Shown: positions 22,871 through 33,681 of the stretch, in pieces | How the letters are laid out: each line of letters opens with the position of its first letter | How positions within the stretch are numbered: position 1 is the stretch's first letter | Assembly (NCBI GenBank): GCA_036250195.1 | Contig: JAVHZZ010000004.1 | Span: 162,194,404 to 162,258,403 of the forward strand | Source of the DNA: Mixophyes australis | Lineage: Eukaryota; Chordata; Amphibia; Anura; Limnodynastidae | Direction of reading: 5' to 3' | DNA: 64,000 nt | Notes under the pieces: model-generated | Databases searched by the model: none | Told to the model about the DNA's origin: nothing | What the model saw: the letters and a program-made list of their open reading frames with translations, nothing else | Translations under genes and position numbers: made by a program

Positions 22871-23985
22871 TCTTAAAAACCTTGCTGTGATTTCCTTGCA
22901 TTTTATTTCAGAGCCAGGAAGTCTACCAGCAAGTCAAAAGGTCTAATTAACATGAATTTAGCATGAGTCCTTTCTTCCAACAGTTGCAGAAAACACATTT
23001 CAAAAGAAAGGTACAAACCCAAAACAAGTCATTTCCCCACTTCACGATACACAAAAGACTTTCTAAACAAAAGCTTGTTGTATCAGATATATACATCAGA
23101 AATAAGGCATTTCCTTTAGCAAGGTTAAAACAGAAAAAAATAATTTTCTACCCTGGTCTCAAAAGTAACAATTTCCTATATCAAAATATACACAATATCA
23201 AAAATAAGTGCATTGGCAATTATATAAATAAGCACCCTGAGCTATTTCCTTTAAATAAATTTATACCATACGTTATTTATAAGTGATCCAGTCACAGTAT
23301 TTTCCAGTATTGAGTGGTCCATTATGCAAATAAAAGAGCAGGAGGATTGCATCATCCTCATTGCTTCTGGTATTCAAGGGGAACTTGCTGTTATGTCTCA
23401 CAATACCATAAAGGGAATAAGTAAAAGGGGTTGTTTAAATGTATTGAAATATTAAATGTAGTGTTATTTCCAATAAATCATTTAACAGTGACACAATTGG
23501 TACCTGCCAACTCACATTATCCAGTTATTTCAGGCTATATTGTGTCATTGTGTGGCCTATTTGTTAGCCATGAAAATGTATTATTGTGCTCCTATACCGC
23601 CTCTGATGACGCAGTCACGGTGGGCGGAGTTTGAGTCACACTTAATGCTCACTAGCATTCCACTGCTGTTTGCACACGCCGAAATTATGCGCAGATTAAG
23701 ATATTATTACAGAAAACTAGGCCCCAAAAGGTTTTAACCACTCATGCTTCCTTTACACAGACCTTACTACATTCTCATATTTTCACACAGGAATTCTCTC
23801 TGGGGGGGTTGGTTTATCTCATGTCTACCATATCGAAAGTCATGGGCATAGTTTCTTGCAAACAATGAATAACTCCTACAAACTAGCTGTATCTAAGCTG
23901 TCTTTGAGCTATAAGAGAATAAATGGCTATAATGCAACAATATGGCATCATCTTAGCAAAATCACATTTCTCAGTTGCACAGAAG
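22871..23985. other. No recognised gene
   Basis: AT-rich DNA; no domain, RNA gene or terminal repeat recognised. Confidence 0.5.
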
Positions 23986-25017
23986 GCTTCAGGATGCCCA
24001 TGAACATCCATCAAGCGCCAGGACCGTCTCCTAAAGTTGATTCAGCTGATATGGGCACCATCAGTGCAGAGCTCGCTCAGAAATGTCAGCAGGCAGGTGT
24101 GAGTGCATCTGCACGCACAGTGAGGCGAGGACTTTTGGAGGATGGCCTGGTGTCAAGAAGGCCAGCAAAGAAGCCACTTATCTCCAGGAAAAACATTAGG
24201 CACAGATTAATATACTGCAAAAGGTACATGGATTGAATTGCTGAGGACTGGGGTAAAGTTTTCTCTGATGAATCCCCTTTCAGATTGTTTGGGGGACCTG
24301 GAAAAAACACTTGTCCGGAAAAAGAAAGGTGAGCACTACCATCAGTCCTGTGTCATGCCAACAGTAAAGCATTCTGAGATCATTCATGTGTGGGGTTGCT
24401 TCTCAGCCAAGAGTGTGGGCTCACTCACAATTTTGCCTAAGAACACAGCTATGAACAAAGAATGGTACCAAAACATCCTCCAAGAACAACTTCTCCTAAC
24501 CATCCAAGAACAGTTTGGTGACGAACAATGGCTTTTCCAGCATGATGGAGCACCTTGCCATAAGGCAAAAGTGGTAACTAAGTGGCTCGGGGATCAAAAC
24601 ATCAACATTTTGGGTTCATGGCCAGGAAGCTCCCCAGACCTTAATCCCACTGAGAATTTGTGGTCAATCCTCAAGAGGTGGGTGGACAAACAAAAACCCA
24701 CAAATTCTGACAAACTCCAAGCATTGATTAGGCAAGCATAGGCTGCCATCAGTCAGTATGTGGCCCAGAAGTTGATTGACAGCATGCCAGGGTGAATTGC
24801 AGAGGTCTTCAAAAAGAAGGGTCCACACTGCAAATATTGACTCTTTGCATAAACTTAATGTTATTGTCAATAAAAGCCTTTGACACTTATAAAATGCTTG
24901 CAATTATACTTCACTATACCCATAGCAACATCTGACAAAAAGGTCTAAAAACTCTGAAGCAGCAAACTTTGTGAAAACAAATACTTGTGTCATTCTCAAA
25001 ACTTTTGGCCATGACTG
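23986..25017 (+). mobile_element. Tc1-like DNA transposon, 5' end lost
   Basis: The right end is intact-looking: an AT-rich 3' region and a terminus ending ACTTTTGGCCATGACTG, followed by the TA target dinucleotide at 25,018-25,019. On the left, similarity to a Tc1 transposase begins abruptly near 23,986 with no matching inverted terminus, so the 5' inverted repeat and the first DNA-binding helices are missing. Confidence 0.85.
23992..24838 (+). pseudogene. Tc1 transposase relic
   Basis: Tc1/mariner transposase excises and reinserts the element at TA sites. Visible blocks are VSASARTVRRGL-EDGLVSRRP (second helix-turn-helix end, ~24,100-24,170), the first catalytic aspartate in FSDESPF (~24,260), FQHDGAPCH with the second aspartate (~24,540), and SPDLNPTENLW with the final acidic residue (~24,635-24,665). 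Stops at ~24,235 and ~24,741 and frame changes around 24,256 and 24,300 break the protein. Confidence 0.88.
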
Positions 25018-25237
25018 TACTTTGCTTGCATGCATTTGTAAAGTTTCTACCTACTTCTCATCTATTTACCTTATACGATATTATAAACTCACTTCTGAAG
25101 TAATCTATTTTAACATCATGCCTGCTGAATCTATAATGTATTATCTATATCGTGTGTATGCATTTTATGTATAGTATATGTCATTATTTTTGTAAAGTAA
25201 AAGGTTTGTACTTTGTGTCTGCTTGTATGAATGGATG

Positions 25238-25238
<1 letters not shown>
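25018..25238. other. No recognised gene
   Basis: Short AT-rich spacer between the Tc1 end and the TA microsatellite. Confidence 0.4.

Positions 25239-25283
<45 letters not shown>
25239..25283. repeat. (TA)n microsatellite
   Basis: About 45 bases of uninterrupted TA alternation. Confidence 0.95.
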
Positions 25284-25289
<6 letters not shown>

Positions 25290-25835
25290 GATAATGCAGT
25301 ATAAATGATAGATTGGTATTTATTTAGCGATTAACACATAATGGTGGGCTATCTGAAGTGCAGGTCAATAGATGTGTAAACTTAGGTGGTATAAAGCCTG
25401 GGCAAACAGAGGAATTGCGTTAGTCGCTCTTACAGATTTCTAGTTTGGATGCGTAAGCATAACAACTGGAATTAGTTTTTTATGGTTGGCGTGGTACAAG
25501 GCGAAAGCTAAAAAGGTTGCGTAAAATAATGCCTCTAAAGTATTTCTGAGATGTCATGGGTGCGTGTTATTCGATGTGACTAAAATATCAAAAAAGTTGA
25601 AAAATTGCATTATCCCAATAATTAATGAGATTAGTTATTAATAAGATCAAAAGCATTGTATCATTATTATGGCGGAACACACAGGATCCTATACCAATTA
25701 CTATTATCTTTAATTTTAAGGTACCAACATATTACTCAGCTCTTTACATTGAGGTGATTATGATACCAGAAAATGACATACAATGGGTTGAAACAAAAGT
25801 TAAAGATAGCCATATCCATGTTCATGGATAAAAAC
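25284..25835. other. No recognised gene
   Basis: Nothing recognised. Confidence 0.4.
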
Positions 25836-26150
25836 ACTGTGCTAGTTCTTGGCTCCAAGCAGGTGATAATACAGGTACAGCCTTAATTCCTGCCTCTGAG
25901 CAATTTGTGATTATTGGCAGGTCTAGTTCCTGACTTTGGACAGTTGGTGGTTACTGGCATTGTGCTAGTTTCTGGCTCCAGGCAGTTGGTGGATATAGGT
26001 ACAGAGCTAATTCCTGGCTCAAGGTACAATGCTCTTTCCTGGTTCCTGGCTCTGGGCAGTTAATAATTACATGCACTGAGCTAGTTCCTGGCTCCAGACA
26101 GTTGATGATTATTTGTACTGTGCTAGTTCCTGACTCTGTGCCGCCTGCAG
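25836..26150. repeat. Degenerate tandem repeat, ~52 bp x 6
   Basis: Units share GAGCTAGTTCCTGGCTC, CAGTTG-TGATTA and TACTGTGC blocks. About six copies are visible, with insertions and deletions between them. Confidence 0.75.
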
Positions 26151-27125
26151 GTAAAATACAGTGCAAGCCGCCAAACCCCAAATAACATGCAATTCGAAAA
26201 AAAGAAACCCACCTTCACTCCAGGAGGTAATTAAACATGTATAGTTCATCTCAAACATGGACTATATTACTAACATACAGAACAATACTGTAACAAAATT
26301 CCACAATATTTGGGGTACATGGTACTCTTATTACAACACCACTGTACCAGGCACCTTATGAATGTGCCTCACCATAGACCACGACTCTTGAAGGGAAATG
26401 TTTGTAATTTAAATTAGAAACAGAATGTTTTATTACAACGTTTAATCCCCCACTAGGTGTTATTTACATGGATTTGCATAATATTATTCAATACCAGTAA
26501 TTAAAGATGTTCTACTTGGTGTCTGGATGCATTGGCTAATAGGATATAGAAGATCTCTCTCTCTATATATATATTAGACACAGAATGTGAAGTTCTATAT
26601 ATTTCCCCAGATCACCTAGTGTCAAATTAAATTTAACTCCCTGTACTGCTTATTTCATTTATCATTAGATATTCACGTTCATATTAGTGAGTGGAATCAG
26701 ATTTCAATATTAAGGTGTTTAATTAACCGGAATAATTTAAGCACAGTACATTTCTTTGATATTGTATGATTAATATATTGTTGCGTTTAGTTTTCAATGT
26801 TTTGCATATTGAGATATTAACACACATAGACATTACAGCTTTAACAGATTTATATAGCAATTAACTTACATTGAAGCAACACTTGTGTCTCTCATTCTAT
26901 ACCCCATATGGCTAGACACTCATATATCGTCAACCTGATTCATTTATTAGATATCACAATTAGCCGCCTAATGTATATTTATGCATATGTATCAATCAGG
27001 AGCGATTAGGTGTAATGTATTTGTTAATAGAAGATAAAATGTAAAGTTAATTTGCTTTAGGGAAATAGGATGTTGATGTTTTCCGTTTGTACAGTGTCTC
27101 ATTGGTCTCTCTAAAAAAAAAAACA
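26151..27125. other. No recognised gene
   Basis: AT-rich; no coding or structural feature recognised. Confidence 0.5.
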
Positions 27126-27129
27126 GCAG

Positions 27130-27826
27130 TAGTACCCCATCATTTCAGGGTCCCAACATACTTCACTGTCTGAATGTCTTGGTCAAAACATACCCCCTGT
27201 CCATCACGTACACTACCCAATTTTTCACGGAAAAAGTCTGGATGTAAATGTAAAAGTGAATTTTATGTTACATTCTACAACCCATATTCTTGTAGTTATC
27301 CCATAATTCAGGCACAGAGTTGGCCTCTTTTCTGTTCCCTAAGAATCCACGCACAGCAGCTTTGAAGGAGGACTAAGCAGCAGACTCAATTTCTGCCAAT
27401 TTAGCGTTAAATATTTAATCCGTAAGCAGTTTCCTTATTTAGGGGCCTACAAAAATGCCTTCTTCTAGCTTTGCTTCGTTTAACTTCTGAAACTGTTCCT
27501 TCAGATAACTGAAAGCTTGGCCTTCTTTATCCAGAGTTTTCACAAAATTCTTAATTAGGTGGAGGTAAAATGATTTTATGCAGCTCAACCAATGGGGTGT
27601 ACATGGTGATTTTCTCTCCAGCAACTAGGTTTCTCTCTCTGACCACTTCTTTGCGATATAGTGATTTTTAGTGTCCCTGCTGTCCCATAGACACAGAAAA
27701 CTTTGTACTTTGTTTGTGAATCCACTTTGCAAACCTAACAACAGTGCAACTACCTTTAAGTCCCTACAAAGATTCCAACCATGATCCTCATACTTGATTC
27801 CCTCCAACAAAACAGCCATACTTACA
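27130..27826 (-). pseudogene. Relic of a dispersed protein family of unknown function
   Basis: The minus strand has two open pieces in the same order as a single protein: 27,625-27,819 (LCRDLKVVALLLGLQSGFTN, then a C..WDSRD block) and 27,439-27,624 (LIKNFVKTLDKEGQAFSYLK, then KLEEGIFVGP). Broken similarity continues to ~27,130 (a RGFLGNR block at ~27,340, NYKNMGCRM at ~27,290, then an F-Q-D-I-like block). From memory, proteins with these blocks are annotated many times over in insect, cnidarian and lower-vertebrate genomes, suggesting a transposon origin, but I cannot name the family. Stops and frame changes show this copy is dead. Confidence 0.6.
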
Positions 27827-28146
27827 TAGGTTTATTTCACATAATTGCATAATTGCATAAGCCAGAGGTACTAAAGGGAGTTTAGTAGGGGTGTGCACCG
27901 GCCACTTTTAGTGTTTTGTGTTTTGGGTTCTGATTAGCTTGAGGTTTTGGGTTCTGATTTGTTTTGCCAAAACACCCAACGAAAGGTTTTGGTTCTGATT
28001 TAGGATTTTGGGTTCTGATTTATTTTATAAAAAGTGCTAAAATCACGGTTTTTGGTTTTTTTTTCACTCCTACGCTATTATTAACCTCAATAACATTCAA
28101 TAAGAATCATTTCCACTAATTTCCAGTCTATTCTCAACACCTCACA

Positions 28147-28520
28147 GCTATCTGGACTGCGTAGTGGAGTGGCCCCGGTACCCAATTTGGTACCGGGGCC
28201 ACAATACCTCCTCCAACTGGTCTGAATTCCACTGCACAGATGGCTGCTCCTACATCCTCTGCAGCATATAAAGGGTGTAGTTCGAGCGCGTCACTACCTC
28301 TTGTTTTCGACGATGACAAGTCATTTTCATTAATTTTTGGCAGCAACAGTCAACGTATTTTAATATCTGATACGCATCGATCTGGACTGCGTAGTGGAGT
28401 GGCCCCGGTACCCAAATTGGTACCGGGGCCACAATACCTCCTCCAACTGGTCTGAATTCCACTGCACAGATGGCTGCTCCTACATCCTCCAACTGGTCTG
28501 AATTCCACTGCACAGATGGC
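28147..28520. repeat. Duplicated segment with GGTACC hairpins
   Basis: A ~115-bp segment (TCTGGACTGCGTAGTGGAGTG.. to ..GCTCCTACATCCTC) occurs at ~28,150-28,260 and ~28,380-28,493, with part repeated again to ~28,520. Each copy contains a hairpin with GCCCCGGTACC arms around a short AT-rich loop. Confidence 0.85.
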
Positions 28521-28584
28521 GGACACCGGATGCACGTCTAACACCAACATAGCTGTTAAGGCCGCAGTTATTTTTGGATACACC

Positions 28585-29048
28585 AGCAACAGTGAAAGTA
28601 GTTTGACTTTTAAATAGCAGTACCTATTATTTTTTGGTACAGCAGCAACAGAGAACGTAGTTTGACTTTTAAATAGCAGTACCTAGTATTTTTGGGTACA
28701 GCAGCAACAGAGAACGTAGTTTGACTTTTAAATAGCAGTACCTAGTATTTTTGGGTACAGCAGCAACAGAGAACGTAGTTTGACTTTTAAATAGCAGTAC
28801 CTAGTATTTTTGGGTACAGCAGCAACAGAGAACGTAGTTTGACTTTTAAATAGCAGTACCTAGTATTTTTGGGTACAGCAGCAACAGTGAACGTAGTTTG
28901 ACTTTGAAATAGCAGTACCTAGTATTTTTTGGTACAGCAGCAACAGTGAACGTAGTTTGACTTTTAAATAGCAGTACCTAGTATTTTTGGGTACAGCAGC
29001 AACAGAGAACGTAGTTTGACTTTTAAATATCAGTACCTAGTATTTTTT
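28585..29048. repeat. 59-bp tandem array, 8 copies
   Basis: Eight direct copies of a unit containing AGCAGCAACAGAGAACGTAG, TTTGACTTTTAAATAGCAG and TACCTAGTATTTTTGGGTAC. Copies differ at only a few positions, which points to recent amplification. Confidence 0.95.
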
Positions 29049-29194
29049 AACTAATTTTTTTTATATTTTTTTTTCAATTATTTTTGTATAATTTTTTTAT
29101 ATTTTTTTTAAATTATTTTTGTATAGGTTTTTTATAAAAAAATTTTTTTTTTTTATAACTTTTGAATAATTTTGAAATAACAATGCCCTTAGCA

Positions 29195-29375
29195 GAACAG
29201 AGCACAGGACACAGGAAGCACCACTGGACTCAGCAGGACAGAGCACAGGACACAGCACCACTGGATTCAGCAGGACAGAGCACAGGACAAAAGCACCACT
29301 GGACTCAGCAGGACAGAGCACTGGACAAAGCACCACTTGACTCAGCAGGACAGAGCACTGGACAAAGCACAAAGA
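29195..29375. repeat. GACAGAGCAC tandem repeat (~35 bp x 5)
   Basis: Units share CAGCAGGACAGAGCACAGGAC and CAC-CACTGGACT segments. Five copies are recognisable. Confidence 0.85.
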
Positions 29376-29636
29376 ACCACTAAACTGATCAGGAGCTCCC
29401 TAACTACAACCTCCCTCACGAGTGATCACAGCCAGAATGAAGATGGCGCCCGCAAGGTGAGTATTTATGACATCTGAGTCTCGCGAGATCCGACGTGAGA
29501 CATGGATGTCATAGCCTCGGTTTGGCTTCGTTTGGCACCCGGAAGTTCCCGAACAGTGCTCGGATCCCGTCGGATCCGCACTGTTCGGGTGGGCTCGGAT
29601 TTGCGGAATCCGAGCCCGCTCATCCTTAGAGTTTAG

Positions 29637-30250
29637 TAACACTGCTTGCAGACTCCTCTTCGAGGAATCAATAAACTCACTAGTATTGTGCTGAACACCA
29701 AGCTCAATTATTAAACTGTTAACATCAGTACACAAACACACAGATGAAGAGAATCTTGCTGAGCACTTACTGTAATTAAATACTTTACTTTTTAAATTTA
29801 ACTTTTTCAAAATATCTTAAAAACCTTACATGATATCAAATTTATGACGGTATATTTGGATTCTACAAACAAAATTACATGGAAATTGATATATATTGTG
29901 TCAGATGCAAAATGGCTGTTGAGTAGTCTAATAATTTGACAGGAAAATATACATCATTTCTCTTAATTCTTTAAGTGAAAATCTCTAATTTTTATTTTGT
30001 TAAGCTGTGCTATTTTGCAGCAGGTATAGCAGATCTTCTAGAGAGAGGCATATCTCGGCACAGCAACCACCAGATGTGGTGAATGTATTATGCTCAAATC
30101 CACCCCACCGCCACAACTTGTACTATGCTCCGCTTTCACCGCCAGCCGGCTAGCTTGTATTAACACACATCCACCCTTGCTTGAATTGGTTGTGGTGCCG
30201 GAGGCAGACATACTTTTAAAGGCGCTTATGACCTTCCAACAGAGAGTCTT
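29637..30250. other. No recognised gene
   Basis: AT-rich left half, more balanced right half. Possibly the outer part of the DIRS element that follows, but no terminal repeat was identified. Confidence 0.4.
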
Positions 30251-30375
30251 TTAGTGCCCAATACATAGTACAGAGACCCTTCTAGTGACATCTGTATAAT
30301 ACAGAGAGCACTCCAGTGACCACTATACATTACAAAGAGCACTCCAGGAACCTAGAACCTATACAGTGCAGCGAG
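30250..30375. repeat. Short tandem repeat (~36 bp x 3-4)
   Basis: Units of the form ACAGAGAGCACTCCAGTGACC..TATACA precede an ATG at 30,403 whose frame closes after about 23 codons. Confidence 0.6.
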
Positions 30376-30399
30376 CATCTAATAAGAATCAGCTGGTGT

Positions 30400-31500
30400 G
30401 TCATGACCGAAGCAGGGAACTTGTCATGGGTTCTGTCGCTGCTCTGCTTCTTGGTTCAGAAGGAGGAACTGTGAGATTTTCCATCTAGGGGTAAAAGGTA
30501 GAATATTGGGGATATCAGGGAGCGCTGTATAGGTGGTTAAGGAATGGAAGAGGGAAGAGGGGTGTGTACAGCTTCATGTCCTGTCCTACAAGCTCATACA
30601 AAATCTGAAGGTGTGGTCATCTCCCACTCTTAATACAGAACACGTGGAGTTGATAACAGTCTCCATTAAATAGGTGTCTTATTTTCTGGCAAGTGCCAAT
30701 TCTAACAAGCTCTACAAAATGCTGAAAAGAGCACATTGTGGCAGAACCTGAGTTCTGGCTGGAAAGTGGTTTTAAATGAAGCGAGAACCGGGATTCAACA
30801 AAAGGAACCAAAGTGGTTGTGCCACATCTCTATCCTGGAGGCGGGGAAACCAGCTTACAAGTTATGGCGAGGTCTGCGAAACCTCTGCTGTCCCAATGGG
30901 GCCTAATGAGTCAACATTGAGGACATCACCAACATTAGTTGAGGGCATGAGTGGACAAAAGGAATCCCCCAGTTTGTTTGCAATTCACTGACTCTTTCCA
31001 GGCTGTAGTCTTGGGGATACATAGTGGAGTAAGCCTTCAAAAGAAGAAAGGCCGAGGTCATCCCAAGAGAGGTATCAAGGGTAATGGATAATGGAGAAGG
31101 GTAAAGGGCTCAGAGTTTATCTCCACTTGTTAAAGGTCTAACAAAAAGCAGGTTAAGAGCAATAAAAAAGGCAAAAGAAGCCATACAAACTACTTTGTTG
31201 TGCAGTGATAGTTTGAGAAGTCGTCATTCAAGAACCACGAGGCCATCAGAAAGATGGAGTCAAGAGGACACTGGAGACCCAGTTGCCAGTAGGCACGGTT
31301 CAGGTCGGCAAAAGATAACACAGGTAGTAATGTCAAGAGCAAAAGTGCATAACGCCACAACTAGTCTTGCAGTTAGCAAAGGTATAAAAGAAAGAATTTG
31401 GAGAAAAGAGTATATAGATATTGTCAAACTGCTCCCATCATTTAAAGATATGGTCACAAAATCAGGTAAGGGAAGTGAACATAAAGGGGAAGAATGAACT
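30400..31500 (+). pseudogene. Putative DIRS gag-like relic
   Basis: Short open pieces at 30,776-30,991 and 31,195-31,497 are rich in basic and serine/threonine residues. The second ends with an IWRKEYIDIVKLLP block like that of DIRS/gypsy-type gag proteins. Position upstream of the DIRS RNase H and recombinase on the same strand supports the call. It is heavily interrupted, and identification is tentative. Confidence 0.4.
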
Positions 31501-32108
31501 ATGAATCCAGTGCCAAAAACATTTGTCAGTATTAAAGGGGAGTAAACACCCCATGATTGCTCTCCACTTTTTAAATATGTACATGCTATCTTGCAGGCAT
31601 GCAGGAATTATGGAGGGTTAGCTTAGTTGTATTAAGATAAAGCCTTCAGACAAAGTACAACTGTGAGACTGTGAGGACGTGGATTTAAGTGCAGGAAAAG
31701 GTGTCTGTTGATCTTTTAACAAGGAGCAGTGTAAGAGAGGGTCTGAGTGTTGTTTCCATCATGAATGCTCTAATTGCAGCAGTATTCCCTCATAAAATAG
31801 ATGCTTTAAGTGGCATAGGGCAACAGAGCAGATCAGATGTATTAAAGCCAAGGGCTTTGAAGCCAAACATCAGAAACAGGGCTGAGACACCTAGAACAGA
31901 CTACACATGGTTTTAAACTTTAGCAGCCCACATTCCTATAGTGTATGTTATACTCACTAGTACTGAGCTACCTGTTCTGTCATTGGCACAAGAAATGTTT
32001 GAGGCTGTTTTAACAAGCAGGGATGTGAGGTAACAAAAATCAGGACTCACAAGACTACTCACATGGATATCTGTAACACCTAGTACTCAGCTCCACCCAA
32101 GATGGACA
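31500..32108. other. No recognised gene
   Basis: Probable DIRS interior by position. No reverse-transcriptase motif was found here. Confidence 0.35.
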
Positions 32109-32360
32109 GTGGAGCCAGATAGAAGGGCAGGTGACAATATCCAGACTGAGGTCAGGACAGTCAGCCCTCAGTCAAGGTCAGTATCCAGTCAGAGCTCAGG
32201 GCAGGTGACTGCCAGACAGGATCAGTATCTAGGCAGAGATGAGGGTAGGCGGCCAACGGGCAAGATTTGTATCCAGTCAGAGATCAGGGCAAGCGGCTAA
32301 CATACAGGGTAGGTAGAGATCAGGGCTTCAGCAGACAGGCAATGTCAATATCCAGGCTGT
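32109..32360. repeat. Degenerate tandem repeat (~50-55 bp)
   Basis: Units share GTCAGTATCCAG, CAGAG-TCAGGGCAGG and ACTGCCAGACAGG-type segments. Four to five copies are visible. Similar pyrimidine-rich units on the other strand are typical of gypsy-like LTRs in this window. Confidence 0.6.
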
Positions 32361-32737
32361 GTCACAACAGAAAGCAGTTGTGTCTACAACTATCACCAGC
32401 ATGAGAAAAAAAAGTGGTTCCCTGTACTAAAAGGAGAAGGGAGCCAATCTGAAAGCTCCTACAGTCAAGCCCCCTCTCAGCGATTAGCTGCAGTGCAATC
32501 ATGTCATTGTACAGTGCTGATTTTGGGTTGCCTAAGCAATCCAGCAGCTGCAGAAAGAACTGAAGATTGCTAATTGTTGACAGTACAAGTTGTAAAGATG
32601 GTAACATGGCTAAGGCACTATTCTAGAGGGATACTGCATTGTTACATAAAAGATTTACAATTTGGCTGCTTTAGTAAGGGGGAAGGGGCTTGGACAGTCC
32701 TGTTGATAATGGGCTTGAGAGTCTTGTCTTGGGCATA

Positions 32738-33139
32738 TCTACTATATAAATGCCTAGTGGCGTGTGTGAAAAAAACCCAAACCAAGCTGCATCGCCACCT
32801 GCTGGGCAGAGTTATACACTGACCTATATATTTCTTGAAGGAGAAGTGACAGTTGGGAGTGCTTGGTGGTTGCCGGGGGTGACAGTGGGGAGTTTTTAAC
32901 ACCTTAAGTAGCTTGATGAAGGATTTGGCGATGAAGATGAAGGATGAGGTGATGGAGAAAAATGATGAGGTGGTGACATGTAGACAAAACCACGTTAAAA
33001 AAGGGCGCTTGCGTCGGGAAGTAACGCTGTTCCCCTGAGGAGGCCTGGGCTAGGCCCAAATGCATGACAAGAACCTTTTTAACAGCTTAAGTAGCTTGAT
33101 TTGACTAGAATGCATGAGTATCATGCACGGGTTAACTTG
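32738..33139 (+). mobile_element. Helitron-like non-autonomous element
   Basis: Starts TCTACTATATAAATGCC and ends GCACGGGTTAACTTG. A perfect 6-bp stem (GCATGA/TCATGC, 33,112-33,126) sits 13 bases before the 3' end, as in Helitrons. The flanking bases are A (32,737) and T (33,140), the usual Helitron target, and there is no target duplication. The terminal tetranucleotide is CTTG rather than canonical CTRR, so one substitution must be assumed. No Rep/helicase gene is present. Confidence 0.55.
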
Positions 33140-33501
33140 TTTTCAAATAAAGGTCCAAGGAGTTTTACAAGATACATTGCCTTGTTTAAGTGAGTGGTGG
33201 TCAGAATTTAATGCAATTGACCATGAGTTATGCTGGGTTGTATACACTGTGACAAATGAAGTCCAAAATTAAACAAAAGGAAAAGAAAAGAGAATTAACA
33301 CCATTGGCATGCATAGGGTGCATTTTCATTTGCTCTCTATATATATTTCTTAGTTTCATTTTGCTGGTATACCATATCAAGGGGCATTAATTAGTAATCT
33401 GGTGTCTTCCTGTCGGTTGAGCAATATCCTGCAACATTTTTGGGGGTCAGCTGATTCCTTGATTTGGAATTTAAAGCTGAATTGAGAAATAAAGAGTGTT
33501 C

Positions 33502-33681
33502 TATTATTTAGGTAATTTCTGATTTAGGCCCAGTGGTTCATTAAGTTGTGGTGAAAGGTCGGCTTGCTTGCAAGGGATTGCTGGGATTTCAGGGAGCCAA
33601 TGAACATCGGAGTAAATTGTAGACCCAATAATAGTGGGCACAGAAACCAACATGGTTCAGCAGATGTTTTTGCATCATAGA
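33502..33681. repeat. Left part of ~340-bp duplicated segment (hAT-occupied copy)
   Basis: This segment plus 36,279-36,434 matches 36,724-37,063 with no base difference that I could see, apart from TA-run length. The hAT element at 33,682 splits this copy; the other copy is the empty site. Confidence 0.9.
33674..33681. repeat. 8-bp target-site duplication, left copy
   Basis: ATCATAGA, repeated exactly at 36,271-36,278 and present only once in the empty duplicate near 36,895-36,905. Confidence 0.93.

Larger units (their letters stand above)
27886..29628. mobile_element. Non-autonomous hAT element with internal arrays
   Basis: Starts TAGGGGTGTGCACCGG and ends GCTCATCCTTA, imperfect terminal inverted repeats (8 of 11 positions), with a perfect 8-bp duplication GAGTTTAG at 27,878-27,885 and 29,629-29,636. 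It contains no transposase. Its right end, with a CTCGGATTTGCGGAATCCGAG palindrome, resembles the right end of the autonomous-type hAT at ~19,868, so that family may have supplied transposase. Confidence 0.85.

Noticed and set aside
27130..27826. Exons of a host gene on the minus strand
   Set aside because: Pieces are joined by stops and frame changes rather than splice sites, and the family is, from memory, highly repetitive.
28585..29048. CRISPR-like array
   Set aside because: The 59-bp units are contiguous without unique spacers, in vertebrate-type DNA inside a hAT element.
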